A stretch of DNA of 36,434 nucleotides from Chloroflexota bacterium (GTDB taxonomy: Bacteria; Chloroflexota; UBA6077; CF-72). Positions 15,864 to 23,897 of this stretch are shown piece after piece. The position numbers were made by a program, and so were the translations under genes. Each line of letters begins with the position of its first letter. Positions within the stretch are counted from its first letter, which is position 1. The notes below the pieces were generated by a model. It saw only the letters and a program-made list of their open reading frames with translations. It had not been told where the DNA came from and made no database searches. The stretch spans positions 1 through 36,434 of the forward strand of contig JAFAZN010000164.1 of the NCBI GenBank assembly GCA_019239775.1, given 5' to 3'.

Positions 15864-16778
15864 ATGGGGCGCTTCTTGCTGACGCGCGTTATCCAATCCA
15901 TCGTGACAATTCTCGTGATCTCGATGGTGGTTTTTCTGATGGCCCGGGCGAGCGGAGATCCAGTCGTACTCCTGGCCTCGGATAAAGCTACGGCTCAAGA
16001 CATCGCACTCTTGAAGCAGCAACTTGGCCTCGATCAACCCGTACCCATCCAATACTGGGTATTCATCACCAACGCCGTGCGCGGAAACCTCGGGAAATCG
16101 CTCGCGGATAGAGGTGACGTGGCGCAATTGATCGGAGAACGACTTCCTAATTCCGCAGCAATCGGCATACCGGCGCTGTTCCTGAGTACTGTCCTGGGTA
16201 TGGCGATGGGGGTTGCAGCGGCCGTCAAGCGCGATACCTGGATCGACAAATCCATGCGAGTTGTGGCCGTTCTGGGCCAATCCATGCCTGCGTTTTGGGT
16301 ATCCATCATGGCGATCTTCGTGTTCTCTGTGCTGTTGCGGATACTGCCTACCTCGGGCATGGGTTCACCCGATCACTACATTCTCCCGATCGCCGTGCTC
16401 ACCTTCTTCGCGCTGCCGATGCGGATGCGGTTGATGCGGTCGTCGCTCCTGGAAATTCTCAACACCGAGTACGTCAAACAGGCGCGAGCCAAGGGCCTCT
16501 CGGAAACGGCGGTGGTGTGGCGCCACGCCGTGCGAAATGCGCTGTCGCCGCAACTCACCTCGTTTGGGCTGACCCTTGCCTTCGCAATAACCGGAGCGGT
16601 CCTCGTCGAGACGGTGTTCTCGTGGCCCGGACTCGGCTTACTAGCCTATCAGGCGATGCTGGCGCGGGACTACCCGCTGATCCAGGGGACCGTGCTGCTT
16701 GTAGCTGTCCTGACCATCGGCGCCAATCTCCTGGTCGACGTACTCTACGCCTATGTCGATCCGCGGATCACGTACTGA
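15864..16778 (+). CDS. ABC transporter permease, DppB/OppB type
   Basis: 304 residues from ATG 15864 with GGGGAGGG just upstream (TTG 15861 also possible). Helix 1 is RVIQSIVTILVISMVVFLMA; about six membrane segments follow. The N-terminal GDPVVLLASDKATAQDI region and LGLDQPVPIQYWVF are typical of the DppB family, and the EAA loop that contacts the ATPase is EYVKQARAKGLSETAVVWRH. It forms the channel with the next gene product. Confidence 0.95.
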   Translation: MGRFLLTRVIQSIVTILVISMVVFLMARASGDPVVLLASDKATAQDIALLKQQLGLDQPVPIQYWVFITNAVRGNLGKSLADRGDVAQLIGERLPNSAAIGIPALFLSTVLGMAMGVAAAVKRDTWIDKSMRVVAVLGQSMPAFWVSIMAIFVFSVLLRILPTSGMGSPDHYILPIAVLTFFALPMRMRLMRSSLLEILNTEYVKQARAKGLSETAVVWRHAVRNALSPQLTSFGLTLAFAITGAVLVETVFSWPGLGLLAYQAMLARDYPLIQGTVLLVAVLTIGANLLVDVLYAYVDPRITY

Positions 16779-16799
16779 GGCGCGCGGAGGCACATAACC

Positions 16800-17720
16800 G
16801 TGGTCTACCCGGTCGCCACACACTATCCCGTCAGTGGCGCGAGGTTCGCGGCGCAGAGTGGTCTCAAGTATCGCCTTGCTCGCGCGTGGACGGTGTCGCG
16901 CAAAATTCCCATCCTGCCGACGGCGATTATTGGTCTATTTGTGCTCTTCGCGCTCTTCGCCCCGCAGCTTTCGCCCTACGATCCCACTCAGATTGCGTTG
17001 CCGCAAAAGCTCAAGCCCCCGATCTTTGTCGAAGGCGGGTCATTGGCACACCTGCTCGGCACAGACAATCTGGGTCGCGACGTCCTCAGTCGATTGATCT
17101 GGGGCTCGCGGGTGTCGCTGAGCGTGACGGGCGCCGTCGTGGTGGTGTCGAGTCTGGTCGGGCTGCTGATCGGGTTGGCATCCGGCTACATTGGCGGACG
17201 CACGGATTCAGTTCTCATGCGCGTCGCGGATGGCAGCATTGCATTTCCGGCAGTGTTGATTGCGCTGCTATTCGCGGTCAGCCTCGGCCCGGGCGTCACC
17301 ACCGTGATCCTCGCGCTGTCTGTACTGAGCTGGGCCAACTACGCTCGAATCGTCCGAGGCGAAGTCCTGCACCTGCGACAGCTGGAGTTCATTGTCGGCG
17401 CGCGCGTGATCGGCTGCTCGCCAGCCAGGGTCATGGCGATGCATTTGTTCCCCAATTTGCTGGATATCTGGGTGGTGATGATTACGCTGCAGGTCGGCTT
17501 GATCGTGCTGTCAGAAGCGGCGTTGGGCTTCCTGGGAGCCGGCGTCCCTCCGCCAACTCCGTCCTGGGGATCGCTGGTCTCGGATGGCAGAAATCTCATT
17601 GACACCGCCTGGTGGATCTCGTTTTTCCCAGGTCTGGCCATCGGTTTGCTGGTGCTCTCAGTGAATTACCTCGGCGATTGGCTACGCGACAGGATGGACC
17701 CTAGACTCAGGCACAGGTGA
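16800..17720 (+). CDS. ABC transporter permease, DppC/OppC type
   Basis: 306 residues from GTG 16800 (GGAGG 10 nt upstream). A hydrophobic N-terminal helix (PTAIIGLFVLFALFAPQLSP) precedes the family block HLLGTDNLGRDVLSRLIWGS, then the permease core with EAA-type loop VGARVIGCSPARVMAMHLFP and the C-terminal family block GAGVPPPTPSWGSLVSDG. The two DppD/DppF-type ATPase genes that normally follow are absent; the gene after this is a rhodanese scrap. The transporter must borrow ATPases encoded elsewhere, or the operon has lost them. Confidence 0.95.
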   Translation: MVYPVATHYPVSGARFAAQSGLKYRLARAWTVSRKIPILPTAIIGLFVLFALFAPQLSPYDPTQIALPQKLKPPIFVEGGSLAHLLGTDNLGRDVLSRLIWGSRVSLSVTGAVVVVSSLVGLLIGLASGYIGGRTDSVLMRVADGSIAFPAVLIALLFAVSLGPGVTTVILALSVLSWANYARIVRGEVLHLRQLEFIVGARVIGCSPARVMAMHLFPNLLDIWVVMITLQVGLIVLSEAALGFLGAGVPPPTPSWGSLVSDGRNLIDTAWWISFFPGLAIGLLVLSVNYLGDWLRDRMDPRLRHR

Positions 17721-17730
17721 CCACCCACCC

Positions 17731-17796
17731 ATGGCGTCTTCACCAGACAAAGAGATCATCACCTACTGCGCGGTGGGCGGTCGAGCCAGCCAGGCC
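17731..17796 (+). pseudogene. Rhodanese (sulfurtransferase) active-site fragment
   Basis: About 22 codons starting at ATG 17731 read SPDKEIITYCAVGGRASQA, the catalytic-loop segment of thiosulfate/3-mercaptopyruvate sulfurtransferases with the active Cys at position 13. Family similarity stops at SQA, where a WF-V-L-type helix should follow; the frame then continues with unrelated residues. Everything before and after this segment of a normal 280-residue enzyme is missing. The piece sits directly behind the permease gene and in front of a nitroreductase. Confidence 0.6.
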
Positions 17797-17851
17797 CCGT
17801 CTCACGGCGGCCGGCTCCCAACGCGTGCAGGTTCCCTAGAATCAGCAACGC

Positions 17852-18484
17852 ATGCGAGCAGCCGACCGCCTGAGAATGCCTGTGGGCGAAGCGATCTTCA
17901 CCCAGCGCGCAATACGCCGATTGAAGCCGGATCCCATCGACGATGCGGATCTCGAGATCCTGCTCGCGGCGGCCGCGCGTGCACCCAGCGGCGGCAACCG
18001 GCAACCTTGGCGCTTCCTGGTGGTGCGCGATCAAAAGCTCAAAGATCAGCTTGCAGAGTGGTACGTCGACGCGTACTGGGCGCGTCGCCGGGAGCGCGGA
18101 TTCTCAGGACCCGAAGCTATTCCGAAAGACGATAGTTCCGGGCAGGCAGCCCTCCACTTCAGCACGAACCCCGAAAACTATGCTCGGGCGCCGGTCCTGC
18201 TTTTCGTAATCGCGGAGTACAAGGGAGCAGACATTGCGGCTGCCTGCCAGAACTTGATGCTGGCTGCGCGTGCGCTCGGCATCGGCAGTACCATCACGTC
18301 GATTGGCGGTATCCACGAGGCAGACGTCCACCGGTTGCTCGGAATACCCGATGGCATGGACGCATCCTGTTGCATTCCCATAGGTTGGCCTGAAGGGAAG
18401 TTCGGACCTGCTCAACGCAAGCCATTGCGCGAAGTCGCCTTCCTCGACCATTTCGGAGCGGCGGGTCCATGGAGCAGTGACTAA
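17852..18484 (+). CDS. Nitroreductase family FMN protein
   Basis: About 210 residues from ATG 17852, or 202 from ATG 17876 (MPVGEAIFTQRAIRRLKPDP), which is the usual nitroreductase start. FMN-phosphate-binding QRAIRRL and ARAPSGGNRQPWRFLVV near the N-terminus, a long variable middle, ACQNLMLAARALGIGSTITS, and IPIGWPEGKFGP near the C-terminus all fit. Such enzymes are NAD(P)H-dependent FMN reductases of nitroaromatics, quinones or enones, or act as dehydrogenases in cofactor chemistry. No clear SD sequence precedes either start. Confidence 0.92.
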   Translation: MRAADRLRMPVGEAIFTQRAIRRLKPDPIDDADLEILLAAAARAPSGGNRQPWRFLVVRDQKLKDQLAEWYVDAYWARRRERGFSGPEAIPKDDSSGQAALHFSTNPENYARAPVLLFVIAEYKGADIAAACQNLMLAARALGIGSTITSIGGIHEADVHRLLGIPDGMDASCCIPIGWPEGKFGPAQRKPLREVAFLDHFGAAGPWSSD

Positions 18485-18510
18485 CTCGTCATTCTCACGC
18501 GACTCGACGT

Positions 18511-19155
18511 TCAGTCCGCCGGACGTGTGCTAACGGCGGACTGACGGTCAGGATCATCTCGCCACACGATGTAGGAATAGGCCACCGTCACCACCACCAC
18601 GCCGCCGCCACCGACGAGCAAGATCTGTCCGCCGCTGCTGGGATCCAGTGCGCCGGCAGCGATCTCTGCCAGGCCAAGCGCGATCATCAGCCAGCCGCCG
18701 AGCCGGTGCGTCTTCACCCAGGAGCGCTTGCTGGACAGTGTCCAGGGAGTGCGCACACCGCAAAACCAGTTGGGGCGCAGTTTGCCGAGCACGCTGCCGG
18801 TGACCACCAGCAAACCACCCACCAGGAGATACAACAGTCCGGCTGACTGGAGTCCCAACGCCCCGCCACCCAGGAGGACTACGAGCATCACCAGCAACGC
18901 AAACCGCACCAAGTTGTAGGCGCCCGCGAACTGGGCGTAATTCGCCCGACTTGGATCGAATCGCGGCAGCACGAGAAACAGCGCGTACATGCCAACTACG
19001 AAGACAAATGCGACCCACTTGCTCCCGAAACCGTCCGCACGGCCGGCCAGGTTCCAGTGGATCGGAATGACTTGCTCTGGTGTCCAGAGCAGCACAATGA
19101 GCAACACCGCCATAAGCAGCCAGTGGGGCCATTCGGTACGCCAGACTAATCGCAT
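18511..19155 (-). CDS. SdpI/YhfL family membrane protein
   Basis: 214 residues, about six transmembrane segments (for example HWLLMAVLLIVLLW and FVFVVGMYALFLVLPRF). The pattern IPIHWNLAGRADGFGSKW is the DUF1648-like start of SdpI proteins, and KLRPNWFCGVRTPWTLSS with WVKTHRLGGWLMI is the SdpI signature. ATG 19155 overlaps the end of the upstream arsR-type gene by 10 nt, so the two are co-translated. In Bacillus subtilis sdpRI the membrane protein is an immunity factor that also sequesters the repressor; whether that role holds here is unknown, because no toxin gene is nearby. Confidence 0.9.
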   Translation of the reverse strand: MRLVWRTEWPHWLLMAVLLIVLLWTPEQVIPIHWNLAGRADGFGSKWVAFVFVVGMYALFLVLPRFDPSRANYAQFAGAYNLVRFALLVMLVVLLGGGALGLQSAGLLYLLVGGLLVVTGSVLGKLRPNWFCGVRTPWTLSSKRSWVKTHRLGGWLMIALGLAEIAAGALDPSSGGQILLVGGGGVVVVTVAYSYIVWRDDPDRQSAVSTRPAD

Positions 19156-19460
19156 GCCTGTCCTCCCAGTTCCTTCTCGGACTTGAACTGATCCTCGCCG
19201 ACGTGCAACAGGCCCATCATGGTGCCGACCGCTTCCTCGACCGCTGAGACGTTCAAGCTGTAGACGATCACGTTGCCCTGGCGCTCGGTGACCACCAGGC
19301 CGGCGTCTTTGAGGACACCGCAATGCTCCGAAAGCGTGGAGCGAGACCGTGCGAATCGCTCGGCGAGCTGACCCGCGGTGAGATCGCCATCGCGCAACAA
19401 GTGCAAAATCTCACGGCGGGTTGGATCGCTGAGCGCACGGAAGACGGAGTTGACGGTCAT
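19146..19460 (-). CDS. ArsR/SmtB family repressor (SdpR-like)
   Basis: A 104-residue winged-helix protein: FRALSDPTRREILHLLRDG, then LTAGQLAERFARSRSTLSEH with the recognition helix, and the wing VVTERQGNVIVYSLN. There are no metal-binding cysteine clusters of the ArsR or CadC kind (the only N-terminal-half Cys is the single one in EHCGVL), which fits the SdpR-like, metal-independent subgroup. It overlaps the SdpI-like gene. A 24-bp inverted repeat 20 nt before its start codon is the likely operator. Confidence 0.92.
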   Translation of the reverse strand: MTVNSVFRALSDPTRREILHLLRDGDLTAGQLAERFARSRSTLSEHCGVLKDAGLVVTERQGNVIVYSLNVSAVEEAVGTMMGLLHVGEDQFKSEKELGGQACD

Positions 19461-19480
19461 TCAGGGCCACGCATTGGAGA

Positions 19481-19504
19481 CTATTTCGGTGTCTGCCGAA
19501 ATAG
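19481..19504. promoter_or_regulatory. Predicted ArsR/SdpR-like operator, perfect 9-bp inverted repeat
   Basis: CTATTTCGG (19481-19489), six bases, then CCGAAATAG (19496-19504). The arms are perfect. It stands out from the surrounding GC-rich DNA and lies just upstream of the arsR-type start on the minus strand, where TACTAT at its upstream edge could be a -10 box. Autorepression is the simplest reading. Confidence 0.7.
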
Positions 19505-19744
19505 TACCACGACCGCGGTCGGCATGGCCTGGATTTGCCCTGCCCCGCACAATGCCCGTGTGGTTCGCGTTGACAGACGCCTGCTGGTTCGCCATGGAGG
19601 GCTTGGGCCTCGTTCTCGGTCCCGTGCTGGGAGGCAGCGCACACCAGCGGACCCGGGCGCCGTCTCGACGTAGTGACCAAAATTGCGCGGTCACCAGGCG
19701 TGCGAACCCTGGCCGCACCCCTGTATCAGCCGGCACCGAAAACC
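19505..19744. other. 240-bp spacer with no recognised gene
   Basis: Between the arsR-type promoter and the CoA-transferase stop codon nothing matches a known protein in any frame. The one local structure noticed is an inverted repeat GTGACC / GGTCAC at 19673-19678 and 19689-19694, which could form a weak stem; there is no T-run after it. Confidence 0.4.
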
Positions 19745-20980
19745 CTAGATGATGTGCGCCTCACGTAGCTCAGCGAGCTGCTCCTCCGTACACCCGAGCA
19801 GCTCGCCGTAGACGTCCGCGTTGTCCTGCCCCAGCAGCGGCGCACTGTGCAACGCCACCGTCGAATCCGACATTTTCACCGGCCACCCTGGCATGGTGAA
19901 CTCGCCACGCACCGGGTGCTGAACCGTGCCAAACGTTCCGCGTGAGCGCAAGAACGGATCATTCTGCAGCTCGACCGTATCGTAGACCGCGCCGGTCGGA
20001 ACCCCCGCGCCACCCAGGGTTTGCATGACTTCGCGTTTGGCTCGCTGACGTGTCCACTCCTCGATGATCGCGTGCAGCTCCGCGGCGTGCTCGGTGCGGC
20101 TCTCGCTGGTTTCAAAGCGCGCATCGGTCAAGAGATCCTCCCGACCAATCGTGCGCAGCAAACGCTGGAAGTGGCCGCCGCCACCACCGCGTGAGGCGTG
20201 AATATAGCAGTAGTCGTTCGGTCCGTCGCCTTTGCACCGAAAGACTCCGCTTGGCGCAGCGACGCCGCGTGCGACGCCGCTCCCCCGGCGTTCGGGAGGA
20301 CGACCCGTCACCGGCTGGCTCATGTACGAGACGCGCGTATAATTGATCACGGCTTCCTGCATCGCAACTTCGATGTGTTGCCCGTGGCCGCTTCGCTGAC
20401 GCTGGTACAGCGCCGCCAGAATGCCGATCGCGGCGTGCAGACCGGTGCCGGTGTCGCCCACATTGGGCCCGGGTTTCAGCGGAGGTCCATCGGGCTCACC
20501 GGTAAGACTGAATGCGCCGCCGGCCGCCTGCGCGATCATGTCGAATGACAGAAACTGCCCATACGGACCTTCCGTAGGGAAGCCCTTGATTTGCGCGTAG
20601 ATGATGCGCGGATTGATGCGGGCCACTTCGTCGTAACTGAATCCGAGTCGCTCGATCGCTCCGGGTGCGAAGTTCTCAATGAACACGTCGCCATGTTCGA
20701 TGAGCCGCCGCAGGAGCGTCTTGCCGCGCTCTTCCTTCAGGTTGCAGGTGACGCTGCGCTTGTTCGCATTCAGCAGCATGAAGTAGTAGGAGTCCGCACC
20801 GGGCTGGTCCGCCGAGAGCTGGCGCCCCTGATCACCACTGCCGGGCTGCTCGACCTTGATCACGTCCGCGCCCAGCCAGGCAAGCGTCTCGGTACATGAG
20901 GTGCCGGCTTCGAACTGTGTCAGGTCGATGACCCGAACGCCGGCTAGCGCCGGCGCATTCAATGCAACGTCTTGCTCCAC
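19745..20980 (-). CDS. Class III CoA-transferase (CaiB/BaiF family, formyl-CoA-transferase-like)
   Basis: 411 residues from GTG 20980 (AAGGAGAG upstream). Family blocks in order: VRVIDLTQFEAGTSCTETLA, LGADVIKVEQPGSGD, NANKRSVTCNLKEERG, DVFIENFAPGAIERLG, and IIYAQIKGFPTEGPYG. The catalytic aspartate, which forms a covalent aspartyl-CoA anhydride, is the Asp of NVGDTGTGLH. A Gly-rich loop (SRGGGGGHF) and the FRCKGDGPNDYCYIH block resemble oxalate-associated formyl-CoA transferases more than CaiB. No oxalyl-CoA decarboxylase gene is present, so the acyl acceptor is open. It lies 26 nt after a binding-lipoprotein gene on the same strand, hinting that the imported ligand is a carboxylic acid activated here. 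Confidence 0.92.
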   Translation of the reverse strand: MEQDVALNAPALAGVRVIDLTQFEAGTSCTETLAWLGADVIKVEQPGSGDQGRQLSADQPGADSYYFMLLNANKRSVTCNLKEERGKTLLRRLIEHGDVFIENFAPGAIERLGFSYDEVARINPRIIYAQIKGFPTEGPYGQFLSFDMIAQAAGGAFSLTGEPDGPPLKPGPNVGDTGTGLHAAIGILAALYQRQRSGHGQHIEVAMQEAVINYTRVSYMSQPVTGRPPERRGSGVARGVAAPSGVFRCKGDGPNDYCYIHASRGGGGGHFQRLLRTIGREDLLTDARFETSESRTEHAAELHAIIEEWTRQRAKREVMQTLGGAGVPTGAVYDTVELQNDPFLRSRGTFGTVQHPVRGEFTMPGWPVKMSDSTVALHSAPLLGQDNADVYGELLGCTEEQLAELREAHII

Positions 20981-21006
20981 GCGGATTCTCTCCTTGCTCC
21001 CGGCGT

Positions 21007-22782
21007 TCAGCCGGTGGCCGCCATTGATTGTTGATATTCCGCGCGGATTTGCTCCCCACCGTTGGCGAGCCAGTCCTTCACGATCTGGTCGAAATCACCG
21101 AGAGGCCGACGCCCCGTGACCACGTCGGTCACGCCGTCGTTGAAAGCCTGGTCCAGCGTCGCACCCTGTTTGATATTCGTTGCGGAGTAGTACCCGAGCG
21201 TTGGATTTTGAATCGAATTACTCAGCAACATCTGCTCGTCACTCTGCGCGGTGCTGGCGAACTCCGGGTATGCAGAATCGTACAGCACCGGCAGGTGCTG
21301 CATGACCAGGTTCCATTCAATGTACGTGGAGTCCGCCGGACCGCGCTGTGTCGGAACCGGATTTCCACGTTGGTCAAACGCATAGTCGGGTCCCTCCACG
21401 CCGTAGTCGATCAGCAACGCTTCTTGACTCCCAAACGGTGCCGCCAGGAAGTCCAACACCCCGAGCAGCTCCTTGATTCGGTCCGGAGGTGCCTTCTTCA
21501 TGACGGTGATGCCAAGCAGCGGATAACCAATCTGCACCGCCGGGCTCAGATAATACGCAACTTTACCCGCGCCGTCATGCGTAAACGGTTGCATGATCCG
21601 CATTTGTACCGGTGGGTTGAGCGCCGCGCCGCGGTGCCAGAAGTCCGGATACGTGGCGGTCCACGTGCTCTCGGCGAAGGCGAACTTGCCCGCGACATGA
21701 TCGTCTTTGATGGCTAGCGCGCCGTAATTACCGGAGTTCGGATGGTAGACACCCGCCGCGAACAGATCCCGCACGTACCCGACGGCCGCCTTGAACTGAT
21801 CTGTCTCGCGGGCGTGGGTCAGTTTGCCACCAGCCTCGAGCTGCCAGGTGTTCGGAGCGCCAAACATGCCCGGATACCATGCCGCGCCGACTCCAAAGCC
21901 GAAGCCGGCACCGCCCGCGGCGATGCCCCAGTGGCCAGCCTGCGGGTTCGTGAGCTGCACCAGGATGCGCTTCCAATCGTCCGAATTCTTGGGCAGCGAA
22001 CTGCCAATCTCCTGGTCGTATCGCGTCTTGTTGACGTACAGCACGCTGGACGGAGCCGAACGCGGCGGAGGCACACCCATAATCGCGCCGTTGTAAACCG
22101 TGCTCTTCCACGACAGCGTCGGCAGGTTGGCGAGGTTGGGATAATCCTTGACCGCGTCACCGCTGAGATACTGCGTCAGATCCGCACACTGCGACTGCAA
22201 GAATTCGGCCGCGTTCGGAATGACCGGCAGCATCATCAGGTCGGGCAGGTTGCCACTGCCGCCAGCAATTGTGGTGTTGAAGCGAGTCAGGTAGTCCGTC
22301 GGAGCAACCATGTTCAGCTTGAGTGTGACATTGAGCTCCCTGTTGATTTGCTGGAGCGCGGGGTTGTCCTCCAGCGCCGTGAAAGGCGGGTAGTAGCTGA
22401 GGGTGAGGACACTCACTTCGCTTGCCTTGCCCGGGGGTTGCTGCACGGATTTGTAGAGCGAAGCTTTGGGAAAGCTCAGATAGGCATCGTCGACGCCGGG
22501 TCCAGTGCTCGGCAAATCGGGCTTGGGACCTTTGGCGGGGATGTACGTCGGCAGTCTGACGCCGCCGATGGTGGTGCCAGACGCCGCCTGCGCCGCGACT
22601 GGAGTTGCGACCGAGGTCGGCGCGGGTGGGGTGCGTGCGGGTGGCGCCACGAGCGTCGGGGCGGACGGCGCGGGCGAAGTACATGCCGCAAGCAGAGAAG
22701 GCGCGCCGAGCACGCCGCCCCCCAGGAGCCGCAGCATCCTGGCGCGGCTGAGTCGCCCGTGCAACTGACTGTGCGGCATCAT
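21007..22782 (-). CDS. Orphan ABC substrate-binding lipoprotein (family 1-like, LplA/LipO type)
   Basis: 591 residues from ATG 22782 (a second ATG follows at once). The lipobox is SLLAAC with Cys34, followed by a Pro/Ala/Thr linker to about residue 70. The mature part has VSVLTLSYYPPFTALEDNPA, NLPDLMMLPV, a conserved YNGAIMGVPPPRSAPSSVLY loop and RIKELLGVLDFLAAPFG, the pattern of large carbohydrate/organic-anion binding proteins. No permease or ATPase gene is near. It probably forms a unit with the CoA-transferase gene 26 nt downstream. Ligand unknown. Confidence 0.9.
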   Translation of the reverse strand: MMPHSQLHGRLSRARMLRLLGGGVLGAPSLLAACTSPAPSAPTLVAPPARTPPAPTSVATPVAAQAASGTTIGGVRLPTYIPAKGPKPDLPSTGPGVDDAYLSFPKASLYKSVQQPPGKASEVSVLTLSYYPPFTALEDNPALQQINRELNVTLKLNMVAPTDYLTRFNTTIAGGSGNLPDLMMLPVIPNAAEFLQSQCADLTQYLSGDAVKDYPNLANLPTLSWKSTVYNGAIMGVPPPRSAPSSVLYVNKTRYDQEIGSSLPKNSDDWKRILVQLTNPQAGHWGIAAGGAGFGFGVGAAWYPGMFGAPNTWQLEAGGKLTHARETDQFKAAVGYVRDLFAAGVYHPNSGNYGALAIKDDHVAGKFAFAESTWTATYPDFWHRGAALNPPVQMRIMQPFTHDGAGKVAYYLSPAVQIGYPLLGITVMKKAPPDRIKELLGVLDFLAAPFGSQEALLIDYGVEGPDYAFDQRGNPVPTQRGPADSTYIEWNLVMQHLPVLYDSAYPEFASTAQSDEQMLLSNSIQNPTLGYYSATNIKQGATLDQAFNDGVTDVVTGRRPLGDFDQIVKDWLANGGEQIRAEYQQSMAATG

Positions 22783-22826
22783 GAGTTGAGAGAAAGCCCC
22801 GAGGCTGCCAGGATATCCTCCCCGAG

Positions 22827-23897
22827 ATGCGGAGTGGCAAGTTGATCAGGTTCGGCATCTGGGACCACTTTGAACGACGCCCTGGGCTGAGCGTGCATGA
22901 GCAGTACCAGCAGAAGATCGCGCTGTTGCAAGAAGCCGAGCGTTTGAACTTCTACGCATACCACCTGGCTGAGCACCACCTGTCGCCGTTGGATCTGGCG
23001 CCTTCGCCTGCCATTTTTCTCGCCGCGCTGGCGCAGGCGACTCAGCGACTACACATTGGCACCATGGTTCACATCCTGCCGCTGTATCACCCGGTCCGTC
23101 TCGCGCAGGAAATCGCGATGCTGGACAATCTCTCAGGCGGCCGGCTGGAGGTAGGCGTCGGGCGTGGCATTCGTAGCATCGAGCACGCGTGGTTCGGCAT
23201 CGATCCCGACGAAGCGCGCCAACGCCATGATGAAGTACTCCAGATCCTCATTCAAGCCCTGACAACCGGGAACGCCGCGCACAAGGGTCGCTTTTACTCA
23301 ATTCCCGATGCGCCACTCGATCTGCTGCCGCTACAGAAGCCGTATCCGCCGCTGTGGTACGCCGGTGGCGTGGAATTCGCCGGCGCACACCGACTGAACT
23401 TTCTCAGTCGCACGCCCGACGACGTGGACCGCTACTGGACTCTCCTGGATGAGCATCGCGAGTCAACGGATCTCCTGAACCCGAACGTGCCCGCGCCACT
23501 TGCGGGGATCACCAAACACGTGGTGATCCGCGCGTCGATGGAAGAGGCCATGTCGCTTGCGCGTCGCGCATGGCCGGTATTTCAACGCAACTGGGGCGCC
23601 ACACCGGTGCGCATGTCCACCGGCGGTACCGCTCGCGCGAACGAGGACTTCGACGCCGTGCTGGCTGAAAATACCCGTCTGTTGATCGGCACCCCGCGCA
23701 TGGTTGCCGATTTCGTCGGGCAATGTTTGCAGCGACTTGCCGACCGCCCAAGCTTCTATTTCGCGCCCGCATTCCAATGGGGCGACCTGACCTTCGACGA
23801 AAGCCTGGAGTCCATGCGGCTGTTCGCCGAAGTGGTGATGCCCGACTACGCGCCCGCCGCCGTTGCGAGCACCTCGGCGACCCCGCGCCAATCCTGA
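22827..23897 (+). CDS. LLM-class flavin-dependent oxidoreductase (bacterial luciferase-like)
   Basis: 356 residues: a TIM-barrel with LIRFGIWDHFERRPG at strand 1, YHLAEHHLSPLDLAPSPA, IGTMVHILPLYHPVRLAQEI, AMLDNLSGGRLEVGVGRGI and a late YPPLWYAGG block, all typical of the luciferase-like monooxygenases that use FMNH2 (or F420 in other subgroups). The start at 22827 lacks a strong SD. The C-terminal tail APAAVASTSATPRQS lies in DNA that also encodes the end of the convergent mocR gene: the two genes overlap by 52 nt. It is divergent from the binding-lipoprotein gene with only 44 bp between them. Confidence 0.92.
   Translation: MRSGKLIRFGIWDHFERRPGLSVHEQYQQKIALLQEAERLNFYAYHLAEHHLSPLDLAPSPAIFLAALAQATQRLHIGTMVHILPLYHPVRLAQEIAMLDNLSGGRLEVGVGRGIRSIEHAWFGIDPDEARQRHDEVLQILIQALTTGNAAHKGRFYSIPDAPLDLLPLQKPYPPLWYAGGVEFAGAHRLNFLSRTPDDVDRYWTLLDEHRESTDLLNPNVPAPLAGITKHVVIRASMEEAMSLARRAWPVFQRNWGATPVRMSTGGTARANEDFDAVLAENTRLLIGTPRMVADFVGQCLQRLADRPSFYFAPAFQWGDLTFDESLESMRLFAEVVMPDYAPAAVASTSATPRQS

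Noticed and set aside
19505..19744. Possible small protein with hydrophobic segment FALTDACWFAMEGLGLVLG
   Set aside because: No start codon with SD, no family similarity, and surrounding residues are Arg/Pro-rich noise.
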